This document shows positions 1 through 5,051 of a DNA stretch of 5,603 bases, piece by piece. The stretch lies in the NCBI GenBank assembly GCA_030598425.1, contig JAUVPY010000214.1:1-5603 (forward strand), given 5' to 3'. The notes under the pieces were generated by a model, which was given only the letters and a program-made list of their open reading frames with translations, was not told the DNA's origin and searched no databases. Source of the stretch: Anaerolineae bacterium (lineage in GTDB: Bacteria; Chloroflexota; Anaerolineae; 4572-78; NAK82). The translations under genes were made by a program, and so were the position numbers. Numbering within the stretch: the stretch's first letter is position 1; the number at the start of each line of letters is the position of its first letter.

Positions 1-429
1 GGCGGCGTCGCCGGCGGCTATGTGTTCTATGTCAAGGACAACAAGCTTCATTACATCCACAACTACCTGGGATTGGAGGAGTTCAAGGTGACATCCAACG
101 TGGATGTTCCTGAAGGTCAGGCGACGCTGCGGTATGAGTTCGAGCCGACGGGGCCGCCAGACGTCCGCGCCGGCAAGGGCGCTCCCGGCCGAGGCCAACT
201 GTATATCAACGGCGAGCTGGTAGGCAACACCGATTTCCCCACGACAGTGCCGATTCTGTTCGGCATCGAGGGGTTATCCTGCGGCTATGACTTTGGTGAA
301 GCCGTGTCTCACGAGTACCATGCCCCCTTCACCTTTACGGGCACGCTCCGTGAGGTAACCTTGGATTTGTCCGGCGACCTCATTGAGGACGATGAAGCCA
401 AGGTACGAATGCTGATGGCTCAGCAATAG
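1..429 (+). CDS. Arylsulfatase, C-terminal part (5' end outside window)
   Basis: The open frame enters from the left edge and ends at TAG 427-429, giving the last 142 residues. The segment resembles the C-terminal domain of large bacterial arylsulfatases (alkaline-phosphatase superfamily): a GGxAGGYxxYVKDxKLxYxxNYLG block at residues 1-24, then LRYEFEPTGPPD, then GKGAPGRGQLYINGELVG, then a late FTGTLREVTLDLSGDLIEDDEA block close to the stop. In this family the C-terminal domain is a beta-rich lid behind the catalytic domain; the formylglycine motif (CxPxR) and metal ligands lie upstream and cannot be seen here. The enzyme would hydrolyse sulfate esters. Whether it is exported cannot be judged without the N-terminus. 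A GTG at 22 is internal, not a start. No gene follows within 285 bp, and the palindrome 17 bp after the stop may end its transcript. The family call is from remembered sequence pattern only. Confidence 0.85.
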   Translation, partial: GGVAGGYVFYVKDNKLHYIHNYLGLEEFKVTSNVDVPEGQATLRYEFEPTGPPDVRAGKGAPGRGQLYINGELVGNTDFPTTVPILFGIEGLSCGYDFGEAVSHEYHAPFTFTGTLREVTLDLSGDLIEDDEAKVRMLMAQQ

Positions 430-446
430 AAGCAGTTTCGTAGTGT

Positions 447-506
447 CGTAGGTTGGGTTGAAAACCCAACATTAGTCAGGTGTTGGGTCTCTCGACCCAA
501 CCTACG
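447..506. repeat. Four-arm palindromic intergenic repeat
   Basis: The outer arms CGTAGGTTGGGT (447-458) and ACCCAACCTACG (495-506) are perfect 12-bp reverse complements. Inside, ACCCAACA (464-471) pairs with TGTTGGGT (481-488) around a 9-nt loop. The same arms can instead make two side-by-side hairpins: GTTGGGTT/AACCCAAC (452-459/463-470, 3-nt loop) and GTTGGGT/ACCCAAC (482-488/495-501, 6-nt loop). This looks like a dispersed REP or miniature element. It starts 17 bp after the arylsulfatase stop and could help end that transcript, but there is no T-run after it, so it is not called a Rho-independent terminator. Confidence 0.8.
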
Positions 507-513
507 GGGCTTG

Positions 514-548
514 ACGTGATCCGTGATTCGTACTGCGTACTGCGTTGT
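514..548. repeat. Period-7 tandem repeat, left arm
   Basis: Five degenerate heptamers follow one another: ACGTGAT, CCGTGAT, TCGTACT, GCGTACT, GCGTTGT, with the common core CGT at positions 2-4 of each unit. The last two units are nearly the exact reverse complement of heptamers on the far side of the insertion sequence (2172-2185). Short heptameric repeats of this kind are known as dispersed intergenic repeats in several bacterial phyla. No function is evident. Confidence 0.7.
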
Positions 549-555
549 AGGGTAC

Positions 556-596
556 TGTAAAGTCGTACCCCTAGAGTCCTGAAATAATCGTACCCC
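556..596 (+). repeat. Left terminal inverted repeat of the insertion sequence
   Basis: The outer 17 bp (556-572) match the right end perfectly. A second block, GAAATAAT then C/G GT then CCCC, at 581-596 is also shared with the right end. Within the left end the string CGTACCCC occurs twice (564-571 and 589-596), as expected for a two-site transposase-binding terminus. The outer end also reads GGGTAC-9 nt-GTACCC (550-555/565-570), a small hairpin that overlaps the element boundary and is not kept at the right end. Confidence 0.85.
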
Positions 597-611
597 CTGA
601 GAGATCAGGGG
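594..611. repeat. Subterminal hairpin inside the left IS end
   Basis: CCCCTGA (594-600) and TCAGGGG (605-611) form a perfect 7-bp stem with a GAGA loop. It lies between the terminal repeat and the transposase gene, roughly 100 bp before the start codon. The right end has only a shorter counterpart (CCCC-A-GGGG, 2118-2126). It may be part of the transposase-binding end or may dampen read-through transcription into the transposase gene; neither is shown. Confidence 0.6.
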
Positions 612-624
612 AGGTCAATAGAGC

Positions 625-648
625 ACCTTAACAAGCGAAGAATAATCG
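625..648 (+). repeat. Internal (nested) inverted repeat of the IS, left copy
   Basis: This 24-bp segment, from ACCTTAACAA to GAATAATCG, matches the reverse complement of 2071-2094 at 23 of 24 positions; the only difference is G in place of T at its 11th base. The two copies bracket the transposase gene closely, 66 bp before its start codon and 12 bp after its stop codon. They lie well inside the terminal repeats. Their conservation exceeds that of the sequence between them and the termini, which suggests a functional site. Confidence 0.8.
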
Positions 649-703
649 TAGCAGCCATCCTGGTTCTTGTTATATGCTATAGTCAGCAAAGCTGAGCAGG
701 ACC

Positions 704-709
704 AGGAGG
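704..709 (+). promoter_or_regulatory. Ribosome binding site deciding the transposase start
   Basis: A full AGGAGG lies 5 nt before ATG 715. It favours this ATG over the in-frame TTG at 667, which has no such site in front of it. Residues translated from 667 to 714 would be an unsupported 16-residue extension. Confidence 0.8.
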
Positions 710-714
710 GAGGC

Positions 715-2058
715 ATGGGGCAACGTTATGCTTTAAGCCAGGCGGAAAAGGAAGAGATTTACCGTGGTAAACTGGCAGGAAAGAGCTTGAAAGCGTTAGC
801 GGCTGAAATCGGCTGCTCGGTTTCCTGTGCTCGGAAGTGGTGGCGCCAGGGGCGAGATGAAGGTCTGAAGGGCCTAAGACGGAGGCGACGCGGGCGAGGG
901 CCGAGCGGGATATTGTCCCAATTTGAGCCAGAAATCGTCACCAAAGCCTTGAGGTACAAACGGACCCATCCACTGTGGGGGGCCAGGCGGGTCTTGGTTG
1001 AATTGAGGCGAGAGTTGGGCGAGGCGGAGGAAGTAGTTTGTCTGCCCTCAGCCAGTCGGCTGGCCGTCTTCTTCAAGGAGAAATGTCCTGAATGCGTCGC
1101 CAGTCCCAAGCCCCGTGACCCGCCGCCACCTCGCCCGCCACGGGCAAGTGGGGTACACGAAATCTGGCAGTTGGACAGTCAAGAAGGGATTCACTTGGCT
1201 GATGGGGAAGTGGCCACTATGTGCAATGTTCGAGATGAGGTGGGGTGCGCTCAGATTGCCAGTCAAGCCTTTAGCGTCAAGACCGACCGTCATTGGCGTA
1301 AATTGACCACCGAAGAAATCCAGCAACTGCTGCGTGCTGCCTTCACCGAGTGGCGAACCTTGCCGGACATCCTCTTGACGGACAATGAACTGGTCTTAGC
1401 TGGCTGCCCTACCGATCCCTACCCCAGTCTGATCACGCAGTGGTTGGTTGGCTTGGGCGTCAAGCATATGTTTATTCGTCCCGGTTGTCCCAAAGATCAA
1501 CCACACATCGAACGCAGCCACCGGACGCTAGACAACTTCGCCTTCAGCCAAGCCAGTTTGGCTAACCTCGCCAGCTTGCAGCAAGCCCTGGATACCGAAC
1601 GGCACCAACATAATCATCTCTTCCCCTCCCGGGCTGGCGATTGCGCCGGACGCCCCCCACTCGTTGCTCACCCGCAGCTGATGCAGCCACGTCGCCCCTA
1701 TCATCCGCAACACGAACTCAGCCTCTTCAGCCTGCAACGAGTGGCCGACTACCTGGCTTCCTTCAACTTTGAGCGGAAAGTGAGCCCCGCTGGTCAAATT
1801 AGCCTGGGCCGTCTCCTCTATTCGGTCGGACGCCGCTACGCGGGACAGACCGTCCAGGTCCGCTTTGACCCGGATGACTGGCTCTGGGTCGTCACCTCAA
1901 TACTTGAAGACGACGTCGAAGCCCCGCCCCAACAGGAAACCATCCTGGTCCGACGTGTGCCCAAAAACTTCTCCGTCGAGACCATCACCGGGCTTGATCC
2001 CAAAGACTACCAACCCCAACAGCCAGTGCAACTCACTTTCCCGTGTCTAATCGCCTGA
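715..2058 (+). CDS. DDE transposase of IS481/IS1202 (ISNCY)-like element
   Basis: This 447-residue protein carries out cut or copy steps at the ends of the surrounding element. Residues about 8-45 form a helix-turn-helix (SLKALAAEIGCSVSCARKWW), followed by a very basic linker GLKGLRRRRRGRG (50-62) and a second helical DNA-binding stretch with THPLWGARRV (84-93). A proline-rich hinge (134-143) leads into the RNase H-fold integrase core. The likely catalytic residues are D154 in IWQLDSQEG, D223 in LLTDNEL and E266 in DQPHIERSHRTL, with 42 residues between the second Asp and the Glu. The C-terminal part (about 350-395, RKVSPAGQISLGRLLYSVGRRYAGQTVQVRFD) resembles the small beta domain after the core in IS481/Mu-type transposases. 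No frameshift or internal stop is seen, and the stop TGA 2056-2058 lies 12 bp before the nested repeat. Start chosen from the strong AGGAGG site. No clear promoter was recognised upstream. The DDE assignment is firm; the exact family is not. Confidence 0.9.
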   Translation: MGQRYALSQAEKEEIYRGKLAGKSLKALAAEIGCSVSCARKWWRQGRDEGLKGLRRRRRGRGPSGILSQFEPEIVTKALRYKRTHPLWGARRVLVELRRELGEAEEVVCLPSASRLAVFFKEKCPECVASPKPRDPPPPRPPRASGVHEIWQLDSQEGIHLADGEVATMCNVRDEVGCAQIASQAFSVKTDRHWRKLTTEEIQQLLRAAFTEWRTLPDILLTDNELVLAGCPTDPYPSLITQWLVGLGVKHMFIRPGCPKDQPHIERSHRTLDNFAFSQASLANLASLQQALDTERHQHNHLFPSRAGDCAGRPPLVAHPQLMQPRRPYHPQHELSLFSLQRVADYLASFNFERKVSPAGQISLGRLLYSVGRRYAGQTVQVRFDPDDWLWVVTSILEDDVEAPPQQETILVRRVPKNFSVETITGLDPKDYQPQQPVQLTFPCLIA

Positions 2059-2070
2059 CTGAAAGGAGCT

Positions 2071-2094
2071 CGATTATTCTTCGATTGTTAAGGT
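2071..2094 (-). repeat. Internal (nested) inverted repeat of the IS, right copy
   Basis: This is the reverse-complement partner of 625-648 with 23 of 24 positions matching. It begins 12 bp after the transposase stop codon. The RNA of the transposase gene could pair these two segments over about 1.4 kb, but a pair of protein-binding sites is at least as likely. Confidence 0.8.
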
Positions 2095-2122
2095 ACTGGT
2101 TTAACTCCATCATACTACCCCA

Positions 2123-2164
2123 GGGGCACCATTATTTCGAGACTCCCAGGGGTACGACTTTACA
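2123..2164 (-). repeat. Right terminal inverted repeat of the insertion sequence
   Basis: Read inward from 2164, the outer 17 bp equal the left terminus exactly, and the block GAAATAATGGTGCCCC (2123-2138, reverse strand) matches the left block GAAATAATCGTACCCC with two differences. One extra base separates the two blocks compared with the left end. The two termini have diverged only in the spacer, as expected for paired transposase contacts. Confidence 0.85.
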
Positions 2165-2171
2165 AGACCTT

Positions 2172-2206
2172 ACAACGCAATACGCACTACCCAGTTCGCA
2201 CTACGC
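2172..2206. repeat. Period-7 tandem repeat, right arm
   Basis: Five heptamers run in series: ACAACGC, AATACGC, ACTACCC, AGTTCGC, ACTACGC. They are the reverse-complement kind of the units at 514-548. The innermost units pair best: GCGTTGT (542-548) is the exact complement of ACAACGC (2172-2178), and the next unit differs at one base. With the insertion sequence removed in thought, the two arms would make a hairpin of roughly 13-20 bp at its base of best match. The repeat ends 58 bp before the murA start. Confidence 0.7.
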
Positions 2207-2217
2207 GCGCACTGGGT
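2189..2217. repeat. Small palindrome in the murA upstream region
   Basis: ACCCAGT (2189-2195) is the exact reverse complement of ACTGGGT (2211-2217), with a 15-nt loop. It overlaps the heptamer repeat and may be a by-product of it. If transcribed it would form a modest hairpin about 40 nt before the murA ribosome binding site. No promoter for murA was recognised in 2165-2264. Confidence 0.4.
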
Positions 2218-2264
2218 GATGAGAGTAAAAGGCAAAGACAGACGGAAGAGTAACAGGTAATCAA

Positions 2265-3551
2265 ATGGACAAATTTGTCATCGAAGGCAGCCGCCCTCTT
2301 GTCGGCACCGTAACGCCCAGCGGCAACAAGAACGCCGCCTTCCCGCTCATCTCGGCGGCTCTGCTGACCGATGAGCCCGTCACGCTGCGCAATCTGCCCA
2401 ACATCGGGGATGTGCGAACGATGCTGACGATCATCGAAGACCTGGGTGTCGAAGTTACGCACCACGACAATCACTCAGCCACACTACGAGCGGGCGCCAT
2501 TCGCAAGACCATTCCGGACCCACCCTTGTTCGGCAGCATCCGCGGCGCGCTGCTCCTAATGGGCTCGATGCTCGCCCGCGAAGGGCGTATTGACTTGCCC
2601 CGGCCCGGTGGAGACCAAATCGGTCGCCGCCGGATTGACACGCACCTGCTGGCTCTGAAGCAACTGGGGGCCGAAACGGCTTACGACGACCACCTGGTGC
2701 TCACCGGAAAGCGGCTGCGTGGCGCCGATATTCTGCTGGATGAAGCCAGCGTTACCGGCACCGAGAACGCACTGCTGGCCGCCGTCACTGCCGATGGGAC
2801 GACGATTATTCGCAACGCCGCTTCTGAACCCCACGTGCAAGACCTGTGTCACTTGCTGGTTCAGATGGGTGCGCACATCGAAGGCATCGGCTCAAACACT
2901 CTGACTATCCACGGCGTCGAGCGATTCAACGGCGCCGACTACACACTGGGTGCCGACTACCTGGAGGTGGGCAGCTTCATCGGGCTGGCGGCCGTTACCG
3001 GGGGTGAGGTACTCATCAAGAACGCGTCACCCGAGCACCTACGCATGACCTTGCTGGTGCTCGAACGACTGGGCGTCTGTCCTGAGGTACGCGGGGAGGA
3101 TATGTTCGTATCCCCCGATCAACCGCTGACGGTGGTTTCCGACCTGGGTGACGCCATCCCTGAAGTTTCAGACGCTCCCTGGCCTGGTTACCCGGCCGAC
3201 ATGATGAGCGTTAGTATCGTGCTCGCTACCCAGTCCAGCGGCACCGTGCTCTTTCACGAGAAGCTGTTCGAGAGCCGGCTCTTTTTCGTGGACAAGCTGA
3301 TCGGGATGGGAGCCCGCATTGTGCTGTGCGATCCTCACCGCTGCATCGTACAGGGGCCCAGCCTGTTGCACGCCGAGCCCCAAGGCATCTCCAGCCCCGA
3401 CATCCGGGCCGGTATGGCCCTACTCATCGCTGCACTCGGCGCCCGAGGAACCAGCACCATCCACAACATCCGCCAAATTGACCGGGGCTATGAGCGTATT
3501 GAGGAGAAGCTACAGGCATTGGGGGCCAGAATCGAGCGAATAGAGGAATAG
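2265..3551 (+). CDS. murA: UDP-N-acetylglucosamine 1-carboxyvinyltransferase (MurA), Asp-type active site
   Basis: MurA transfers enolpyruvate from phosphoenolpyruvate to UDP-GlcNAc, the first committed step of peptidoglycan synthesis, in the cytoplasm. The 428-residue length is normal for the family (E. coli MurA has 419). Seen in order: SGNKNAA with K22 and N23; the arginine equivalent to E. coli R91 at R93 ([10 protein letters not shown]); the active-site loop [11 protein letters not shown] (113-123); [10 protein letters not shown] (164-173); PGYPADMMS, whose D312 matches the catalytic D305 of E. coli; and [12 protein letters not shown] near the end, where R407 matches R397. The position of the catalytic Cys115 of E. 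coli is Asp117 here. Asp at this position is known from MurA of Mycobacterium tuberculosis and Chlamydia and keeps the enzyme active while preventing covalent attack by fosfomycin. ATG 2265 starts the canonical MDKFVIEG N-terminus; the site before it (AGGT, 6 nt away) is weak. No other mur gene is adjacent. An insertion sequence in the same orientation ends 100 bp upstream. Confidence 0.96.
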   Translation: MDKFVIEGSRPLVGTVTPSGNKNAAFPLISAALLTDEPVTLRNLPNIGDVRTMLTIIEDLGVEVTHHDNHSATLRAGAIRKTIPDPPLFGSIRGALLLMGSMLAREGRIDLPRPGGDQIGRRRIDTHLLALKQLGAETAYDDHLVLTGKRLRGADILLDEASVTGTENALLAAVTADGTTIIRNAASEPHVQDLCHLLVQMGAHIEGIGSNTLTIHGVERFNGADYTLGADYLEVGSFIGLAAVTGGEVLIKNASPEHLRMTLLVLERLGVCPEVRGEDMFVSPDQPLTVVSDLGDAIPEVSDAPWPGYPADMMSVSIVLATQSSGTVLFHEKLFESRLFFVDKLIGMGARIVLCDPHRCIVQGPSLLHAEPQGISSPDIRAGMALLIAALGARGTSTIHNIRQIDRGYERIEEKLQALGARIERIEE

Positions 3552-3570
3552 CGGTAGGAAAACGGTCGTG

Positions 3571-3600
3571 TTGACAAGCGAGACCGACGTGTGATAAGAT
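3571..3600 (+). promoter_or_regulatory. Strong sigma70-type promoter with extended -10
   Basis: A perfect -35 hexamer TTGACA (3571-3576) is followed after 18 bp by TAAGAT (3595-3600), which matches TATAAT at 4 of 6 positions. TGA directly before the -10 adds an extended -10 TGn motif. It begins 19 bp after the murA stop. Expected transcription start is about 3606-3608, exactly where the 5' strand of the predicted RNA closing stem begins. This is the best promoter in the window. Confidence 0.78.
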
Positions 3601-3606
3601 GGAGGC

Positions 3607-3701
3607 GCAAAAAGCAAGCTAAGATCCCGTACCTTACCAGCCCAGATGCACCAACACGAGACGTGTAGAAGCGTTCCGGGTCCGTACGGGGGCGCTTTTT
3701 G
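3607..3701 (+). ncRNA. Candidate structured small RNA or attenuator leader, about 95 nt
   Basis: The segment runs from the start site predicted by the strong promoter to the end of a T-run hairpin. Two collinear perfect pairings close the molecule: CAAAAAGC (3608-3615) with GCTTTTTG (3694-3701), and CCCGTAC (3626-3632) with GTACGGG (3684-3690). Inside is a local hairpin ACACG-AGA-CGTGT (3654-3666). GGC 3604-3606 can also pair with GCC 3705-3707. The outer pairing covers the T-run and competes with the terminator hairpin at 3669-3697, so the RNA has two exclusive folds, as in attenuators and some riboswitches. No coding frame in it has a ribosome binding site or recognisable product. I do not recognise a known RNA family: it lacks the GGAAG-type SRP loop and I see no tRNA-like cloverleaf. 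It could be a free small RNA or the leader of the hydrolase gene at 3871. Confidence 0.55.
3669..3700 (+). terminator. Rho-independent terminator of the short transcript
   Basis: AAGCG (3669-3673) pairs with CGCTT (3693-3697). The stem can continue through two U-G pairs and CCG/CGG (3676-3678/3687-3689) with a small bulge, and it runs into five Ts at 3696-3700 followed by GTTTG. The stem is imperfect but GC-rich. It lies about 90 nt after the predicted start at 3607 and 170 bp before the hydrolase start codon. Confidence 0.65.
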
Positions 3702-3732
3702 TTTGCCTTATGCTCTGCGAGCCACCAATTTT

Positions 3733-3799
3733 AAGGTTTCTGCACTTGCAAGGTTTCCGCAACCTGCAGGGTTTCCGCAGCCTGCAGGGTTTCCGCAGC
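3733..3799. repeat. 18-bp tandem repeat, about 3.7 units
   Basis: Successive units are AAGGTTTCTGCACTTGC (17 bp, 3733-3749), AAGGTTTCCGCAACCTGC (3750-3767), AGGGTTTCCGCAGCCTGC (3768-3785) and a partial AGGGTTTCCGCAGC (3786-3799). The units grow more alike from left to right, the pattern of recent duplication at the right. Each unit joint can fold, with GCAGG facing CCTGC. The length of 18 bp keeps any reading frame open through the array, which explains long apparent frames here on both strands; none has other support. The array sits between the short transcript and the hydrolase gene. Confidence 0.85.
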
Positions 3800-3870
3800 A
3801 TCGTCGTGGTAGACTCAAGCAGTGGTGACAGACTCGGACGGAAAATCACAAACCGGGGGCAGAAGTTTTT

Positions 3871-4815
3871 ATGATAGTCAAATTCTGGGGAATACGAGGC
3901 TCTATTCCGACACCCACCCCGCCGGCAGCTATTGAGCACAAGATCCGTGAGGCATTGCGCGGCGCTGTCGGTGTTGATCTTTCAAGCGACGAGGCCATCG
4001 AGCGTTATATCCAGCGTCTGCCGGCGGAGGTTCGTCAGACGGTTGGTGGCAATACCGCCTGTGTAGAAGTCCGCGCCGGGGATCAGTTGCTTATCCTGGA
4101 TTCCGGCTCAGGTCTACGTATGTTGGGCTATGAATTGCTGAAAACTGAGTTTGGCAAGGGGCAGGGTGTGGCCGACTTCCTCATCAGTCACACCCACTGG
4201 GATCACATCCAGGGGCTACCCTTCTTTAGTCCAGGCTTCAAAGCCGGTAACACTTTTACCTTCCACAGCCCCCACGCCCATCTAGAAGAGGCCTTCATCG
4301 GCCAGCAATCCGAAATGTTTTTTCCGGTGCCGCTGAGCTTTATGAGCGCCGATCTCCAGTTTCGCCGCATCCCGGCCAAGACGTGGACCCAGATCGGGCA
4401 GCTGCAGGTCTACCCGCTGCAAATGGCACATCCCGGCGAGAATTACGGCTACCGCATCGAACACAACGGTGCCAGCTTGGTTTACGCGACCGATTCCGAG
4501 TACAAGAACATGGATCCTGAAAGCACCCAGGTCTACGCGGATTTCTTCCGGGACGCAGATCTTCTGGTTTTTGATGCCCAATACTCGCACAACGATGCCC
4601 TCGACAAAGCAGATTGGGGACACAGCTCCCCCGTCATGGGCGCTGAATTGGCTCATAGGGCCGGTGTCCGGCGGCTCGCCTTGTTCCACCACGATCCTAT
4701 GTCAGACGACCGAACGATTTACGCCGGCCTTAAACAGGCAGAGACATACCTGGCCAAGCGGGGCAACAACTGCCAGGTGGTGGTCGCCAGTGAGGGACTG
4801 GAGATCGAATGGTGA
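3871..4815 (+). CDS. MBL-fold (metallo-beta-lactamase superfamily) hydrolase
   Basis: A 314-residue soluble protein with the di-metal hydrolase signature: H107, H109, D111 and H112 in SHTHWDHIQG, then H187 in MAHPGE, D208 in YATDSEY, H251 in WGHSSP and H273/H274 in LFHHDPMSDD. It opens with MIVKFWGIRGSIPTP and GGNTACVEV (59-67), typical of the PhnP / RNase Z-like branch that acts on phosphodiester bonds rather than on beta-lactams. A helical stretch of about 40 residues (18-57) separates these two motifs, which lie much closer in short members. No signal peptide or membrane segment is seen. The substrate is unknown; cyclic-nucleotide or other phosphodiester hydrolysis is an inference. ATG 3871 fits the conserved N-terminus, though only a weak GGGGG (3855-3859) precedes it. 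The 319-bp region upstream carries a promoter, a terminator and tandem repeats, so the gene may be controlled by attenuation. It ends 236 bp before the GAF gene. Confidence 0.88.
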   Translation: MIVKFWGIRGSIPTPTPPAAIEHKIREALRGAVGVDLSSDEAIERYIQRLPAEVRQTVGGNTACVEVRAGDQLLILDSGSGLRMLGYELLKTEFGKGQGVADFLISHTHWDHIQGLPFFSPGFKAGNTFTFHSPHAHLEEAFIGQQSEMFFPVPLSFMSADLQFRRIPAKTWTQIGQLQVYPLQMAHPGENYGYRIEHNGASLVYATDSEYKNMDPESTQVYADFFRDADLLVFDAQYSHNDALDKADWGHSSPVMGAELAHRAGVRRLALFHHDPMSDDRTIYAGLKQAETYLAKRGNNCQVVVASEGLEIEW

Positions 4816-4860
4816 CCGCTTTTCCCTAGATCAGGCACTTTCCCCCTTTATCCCTCCAAC

Positions 4861-4940
4861 TAGGTAGTGTTGACATTTGAGCATCATCAAACTCTTCGCT
4901 GGAGCCTCAGGGGGCAAGGACAAAATGTCAACACGGCCTA
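4861..4940. repeat. Wide inverted repeat, possible miniature element
   Basis: GTGTTGACATTT (4867-4878) and AAATGTCAACAC (4923-4934) are perfect 12-bp reverse complements, 44 bp apart. Outside them TAGG (4861-4864) and CCTA (4937-4940) also match, with two mismatched bases between. The interior shows no gene. This could be a small non-autonomous element of about 80 bp, a hairpin ending the hydrolase transcript, or paired operator sites for the GAF gene. TTGACA within the left arm has no acceptable -10 at 16-18 bp and is not called a promoter. Confidence 0.7.
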
Positions 4941-4977
4941 ATCAAGGATTTCTAACGAAGCGCCGATCGTAACCATT

Positions 4978-5007
4978 TTGTAACCGCCAACATCAACAGA
5001 ATATGTT
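4978..5007 (+). promoter_or_regulatory. Probable promoter of the GAF-domain gene
   Basis: TTGTAA (4978-4983) is followed after 18 bp by TATGTT (5002-5007), with 4 of 6 matches to each consensus. An overlapping TATATT (5007-5012) is a better -10 by sequence but lacks a -35 at normal distance. The surrounding AT-rich patch is the only one in this spacer. GTAACC occurs twice with an 11-bp period (4969-4974 and 4980-4985), one copy overlapping the -35, which could mark a regulator site. Confidence 0.42.
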
Positions 5008-5039
5008 ATATTAGTTGCAGATTAGGCTATTTCGAACCC

Positions 5040-5044
5040 AGGAG
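5040..5044 (+). promoter_or_regulatory. Ribosome binding site supporting a GTG start
   Basis: AGGAG lies 7 nt before GTG 5052. No in-frame ATG with a comparable site follows before the GAF domain begins, so the non-ATG start is preferred. Confidence 0.75.
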
Positions 5045-5051
5045 AATAGCC

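Larger units (their letters stand above)
556..2164 (+). mobile_element. Insertion sequence, IS481/IS1202 (ISNCY)-like, 1.6 kb, apparently complete
   Basis: The element is bounded by a 17-bp perfect terminal inverted repeat, TGTAAAGTCGTACCCCT at 556-572 and its reverse complement at 2148-2164. The match continues imperfectly to about 41 bp (556-596 against 2123-2164, one indel). It holds a single DDE transposase gene with its D, D and E residues present, so it may be active. Ends beginning TGT are usual for IS481-type and related elements; the transposase length of about 450 aa and the C-terminal beta-rich tail also fit the IS1202/ISNCY group, and I cannot choose between them by eye. No convincing target-site duplication flanks the ends (left flank ends GGGTAC, right flank starts AGACCT). 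Instead, the flanks are reverse complements of each other. Right end to murA start is 100 bp. Confidence 0.88.

Noticed and set aside
514..548. CRISPR-like array in the heptamer region
   Set aside because: The period of 7 bp leaves no spacers, and the repeats are degenerate; there are no cas genes in the window.
667..714. TTG at 667 as transposase start
   Set aside because: No ribosome binding site precedes it, while ATG 715 has AGGAGG 5 nt upstream and begins just before the helix-turn-helix.
2187..2876. Minus-strand frames opposite the start and middle of murA
   Set aside because: They are shadows of a confidently identified gene in GC-rich codons and have no recognisable product.
3646..3828. 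Sixty-codon plus-strand frame in the same spacer
   Set aside because: It runs through the terminator hairpin and the tandem array, whose 18-bp unit keeps frames open; no ribosome binding site precedes its start.
3634..3939. Open frame of about 100 codons on the minus strand across the murA-hydrolase spacer
   Set aside because: Its repeated LRKPCR-type peptide is only the translation of the 18-bp tandem array, it overlaps the hydrolase start, and no ribosome binding site or family resemblance is seen.
3871..4815. Beta-lactamase (antibiotic resistance) reading of the MBL-fold gene
   Set aside because: The GIRGSIP start and the HTHWDH, WGHSS and FHHDP motifs fit the PhnP/RNase Z-like branch; no signal peptide or class B lactamase features are seen.
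4870..4898. TTGACA at 4870-4875 as a promoter -35
   Set aside because: No acceptable -10 lies 16-18 bp downstream; the hexamer belongs to the inverted repeat arm.
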